DNA of 64,000 nt from Patagioenas fasciata (lineage: Eukaryota > Chordata > Aves > Columbiformes > Columbidae), in NCBI RefSeq assembly GCF_037038585.1, contig NC_092559.1, positions 9,472,488 to 9,536,487 of the forward strand. The letters run 5' to 3'. The notes below the pieces were generated by a model. That model saw only the letters and a list, made by a program, of their open reading frames with translations, had not been told where the DNA came from and did no database searches. Positions within the stretch are counted from its first letter, which is position 1. Each line of letters starts with the position of its first letter. Positions 62,152-64,000 of the stretch are shown here, one piece after another. A program made the position numbers and the translations under genes.

Positions 62152-64000
62152 ATCAAAAAAGCCCAACAAACCTTAATACTGCACAACAACACTTGACACG
62201 TCCTGATAGAGCCCAAATAAACCTGACAGAGCCCGAGTAGGACCCACAGAGTCAGACAGAAGCCAACAAAGACTGATAGAGACCATCACAGCTCGAAAAT
62301 TACCTAGAGATCCTCACGTAGATAGACGGAGCCTGTCATGGCCTAAAAGACCTGGACAGAGCTTGACAAGGCCTGACAGAGCCAGACAGGGTATGACACA
62401 GATTAACAGTGCCCCACCTGTCCCAAAAAACACTGACAAAGCCTGATAAGGCCTGACAGATCACTACAGAGCCCAAAAAATCCTGGGAAATCCCAACAGA
62501 TCCTGAGAGATCCTGACAGAACCTGACAGGACCTGACAGAGGATGACAGAGCCCAAAAAAGCTAGACAGATCCTGACAGAACCCGACAGGGCCTGACACA
62601 TTCTGACAGAACCTGACAGAGCCCTCCAGGGACTTACAGAGCCCGCAAGAGACTGATAGAGCCCGACAAAACCTGACAGAGCCCGACAGGGCCTGACAGA
62701 TCCTGACCAAACCCCACAGAGCCCGCCAAGCACTGAAAGATCCTGCAAGAGACTGACAGGGCCTGACAAAACCTGACAGAGCCCATCAGAGCTTGATAAA
62801 GCTAGACACAGCCCACCAGGGCGTGACAGAGTCCAAAACAGCTCAACAGGGTTCGACAAATCCTAACAGCGCCTGATAGCGAATGATAGAGCCCGTCAGG
62901 ACCTGAGAGAGGCTAAAAAAGTGTGACAGAGACTAAAGAACTCAACAAAGCATTGCTACAGAGCCTGATAGGTCCTGACACAGCTTGACAGATCCTTACA
63001 GATGTAGACAGAGCCCGACAGGGCCAGACAGAGCTTGAAAGAGCCCAACAGAACCTGACAGGAACTGACATAGTCCAACGAAGCCTGACAGTGCACAACA
63101 AACTCGACAAGGCCCAATAGAGTCAGATAAAGCGTGACAGAGCCTGAAATAGCTTGACAGGGCATGAAAGAGTTTACCAGAAACTGAGAGTGACCGCCAG
63201 GGCATGATAGAGCCTGAATGAGCCAGACAGACTTCGACAAATCTTTACAGGGCCAAACAGAAACTGAGAAAGCCTGACAGAGCTTAAAAAAGTCTTACAG
63301 GGCCCAAGAAAGCTTGACAGAGCACAACGGGACCTGACAGAGACCGACAGTAGTCAACAGGACCTTATAAATCCAGACAACACCTGACAGCGAACTATAG
63401 AGTCCAGCAGGACCTGACAGGCTGAGAAAGAGTGACAGAGACTGAAATAGCTCAACAAAGCATTACAGAGCACGACAGGGCCTGACACAGCTTGACAGAG
63501 CTTTACAAATCCCAACAGAATCTGATAGAGCCTGACAGGGCCCAACAAAGCTTGAAAGTACCCAACAGCACCCAATAGAGCCTGACAGAGCTCGACAATA
63601 CCCAATAGAGCCTGACAAAACACAACAGAGCCCTACAAATCTTGAAATGTCCTCACAGAGCTTGATAGACCTTGAGGAAGACTAACAGAGCCCAACAAAG
63701 CCTGAATAAGAGCAGGAAAGCCCGACAGTGCCTGAAAAAGCCTGATAGAGCTGGACAGGGTTTGAAATACCTGACAAAACCGACAGAACCCAACAGGGCC
63801 TGACAGAACATGACAGGTCTTTACAGAGCCTGAAAAAGACTGGTAGGGCAGAAAGAGCCCAAAAAAACTTGACAGAGACATACAGAGCCTGACAGAGCCT
63901 GACAGAGTCCGACGTTTCTTGACAAAGGCACACAGAGACCGACAGGGCCTGGAAGAGCCTGACAAAACCTGACAGGGATTGACAGAGACCTACAGAGCCA
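62152..64000 (-). repeat. Decamer satellite, polarity CCTGACAGAG, open at the right window edge
   Basis: It contains the CATAGATAGA block at 62305-62425, the empty-site homologue of the 27-kb solo LTR at about 62866, and the marker GAACTATAGAGTCCAGCAGG near 63390. Confidence 0.93.

Noticed and set aside
60441..63965. Open frames in the right-hand decamer block
   Set aside because: Same repeat artefact; the long frame at 60713-61054 is a mixture of decamer translations.
24491..64000. CRISPR-like reading of the decamer array
   Set aside because: The unit is about ten bases with no spacers and shows strand inversions.

Overview
The window looks like bird heterochromatin. No host protein-coding gene, tRNA or rRNA was recognised. 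It holds two unrelated tandem-repeat systems, three CR1 LINE fragments and a dense pile of mostly broken endogenous retroviruses (ERVs). CR1 elements with octamer 3' ends, a retroviral primer-binding site complementary to tRNA-Trp and an envelope fragment of alpharetrovirus type all point to a bird. The mixture of long satellites and nested ERVs would suit a W chromosome, a pericentromere or a dot microchromosome; that placement is inference.

Layout. 1-22159 is a CCTTG/CCTTT pentamer satellite with several levels of higher-order repetition. It is interrupted at 5007-7120 by a 5'-truncated, antisense CR1 whose 673-codon reverse transcriptase ORF is still open. At 22160 the satellite stops at a small LTR. 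This is followed by the 3' half (env start, integrase, RNase H) of a gammaretrovirus-like provirus on the minus strand and a truncated LTR of another family. From about 24491 a second satellite begins: a roughly 10-bp unit (consensus CCTGACAGAG) in blocks of alternating polarity (24491-29414, 32336-35429, 60493-64000). A solo LTR (27066-27411), the 5' half (gag, protease, RT) of a gammaretrovirus-like provirus (29415-32335) and an LTR-like insert (34868-35098) lie inside it.

35430-60492 is an ERV island. From left to right: an ERVL-like plus-strand provirus with a tRNA-Ser primer site (35430-41778); a small minus-strand LTR; a betaretrovirus-like gag piece behind a tRNA-Trp primer site; fragments of gammaretrovirus-like gag; a CR1 tail; protease, RNase H and integrase remnants followed by an alpharetrovirus-like env and an intact-looking 3' LTR (48663-48996); a gammaretrovirus-like element (49036-51670); an LTR plus gag start of the family that also made the 27-kb solo LTR (51776-52626); an ERVL-like minus-strand provirus whose long pol is broken by only two stop codons (52649-56930); a CR1 tail; and a further minus-strand retroelement with a gag-like ORF (58510-60314).

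Nothing here forms an operon or host pathway. The interest lies in satellite architecture, insertion history (a paralogous empty site is preserved for one LTR), recombination between retroviral lineages, and possible protein- or RNA-binding properties of the two satellites. All coding calls were made by reading translations for known retroelement motifs. Family labels are provisional without a database search.
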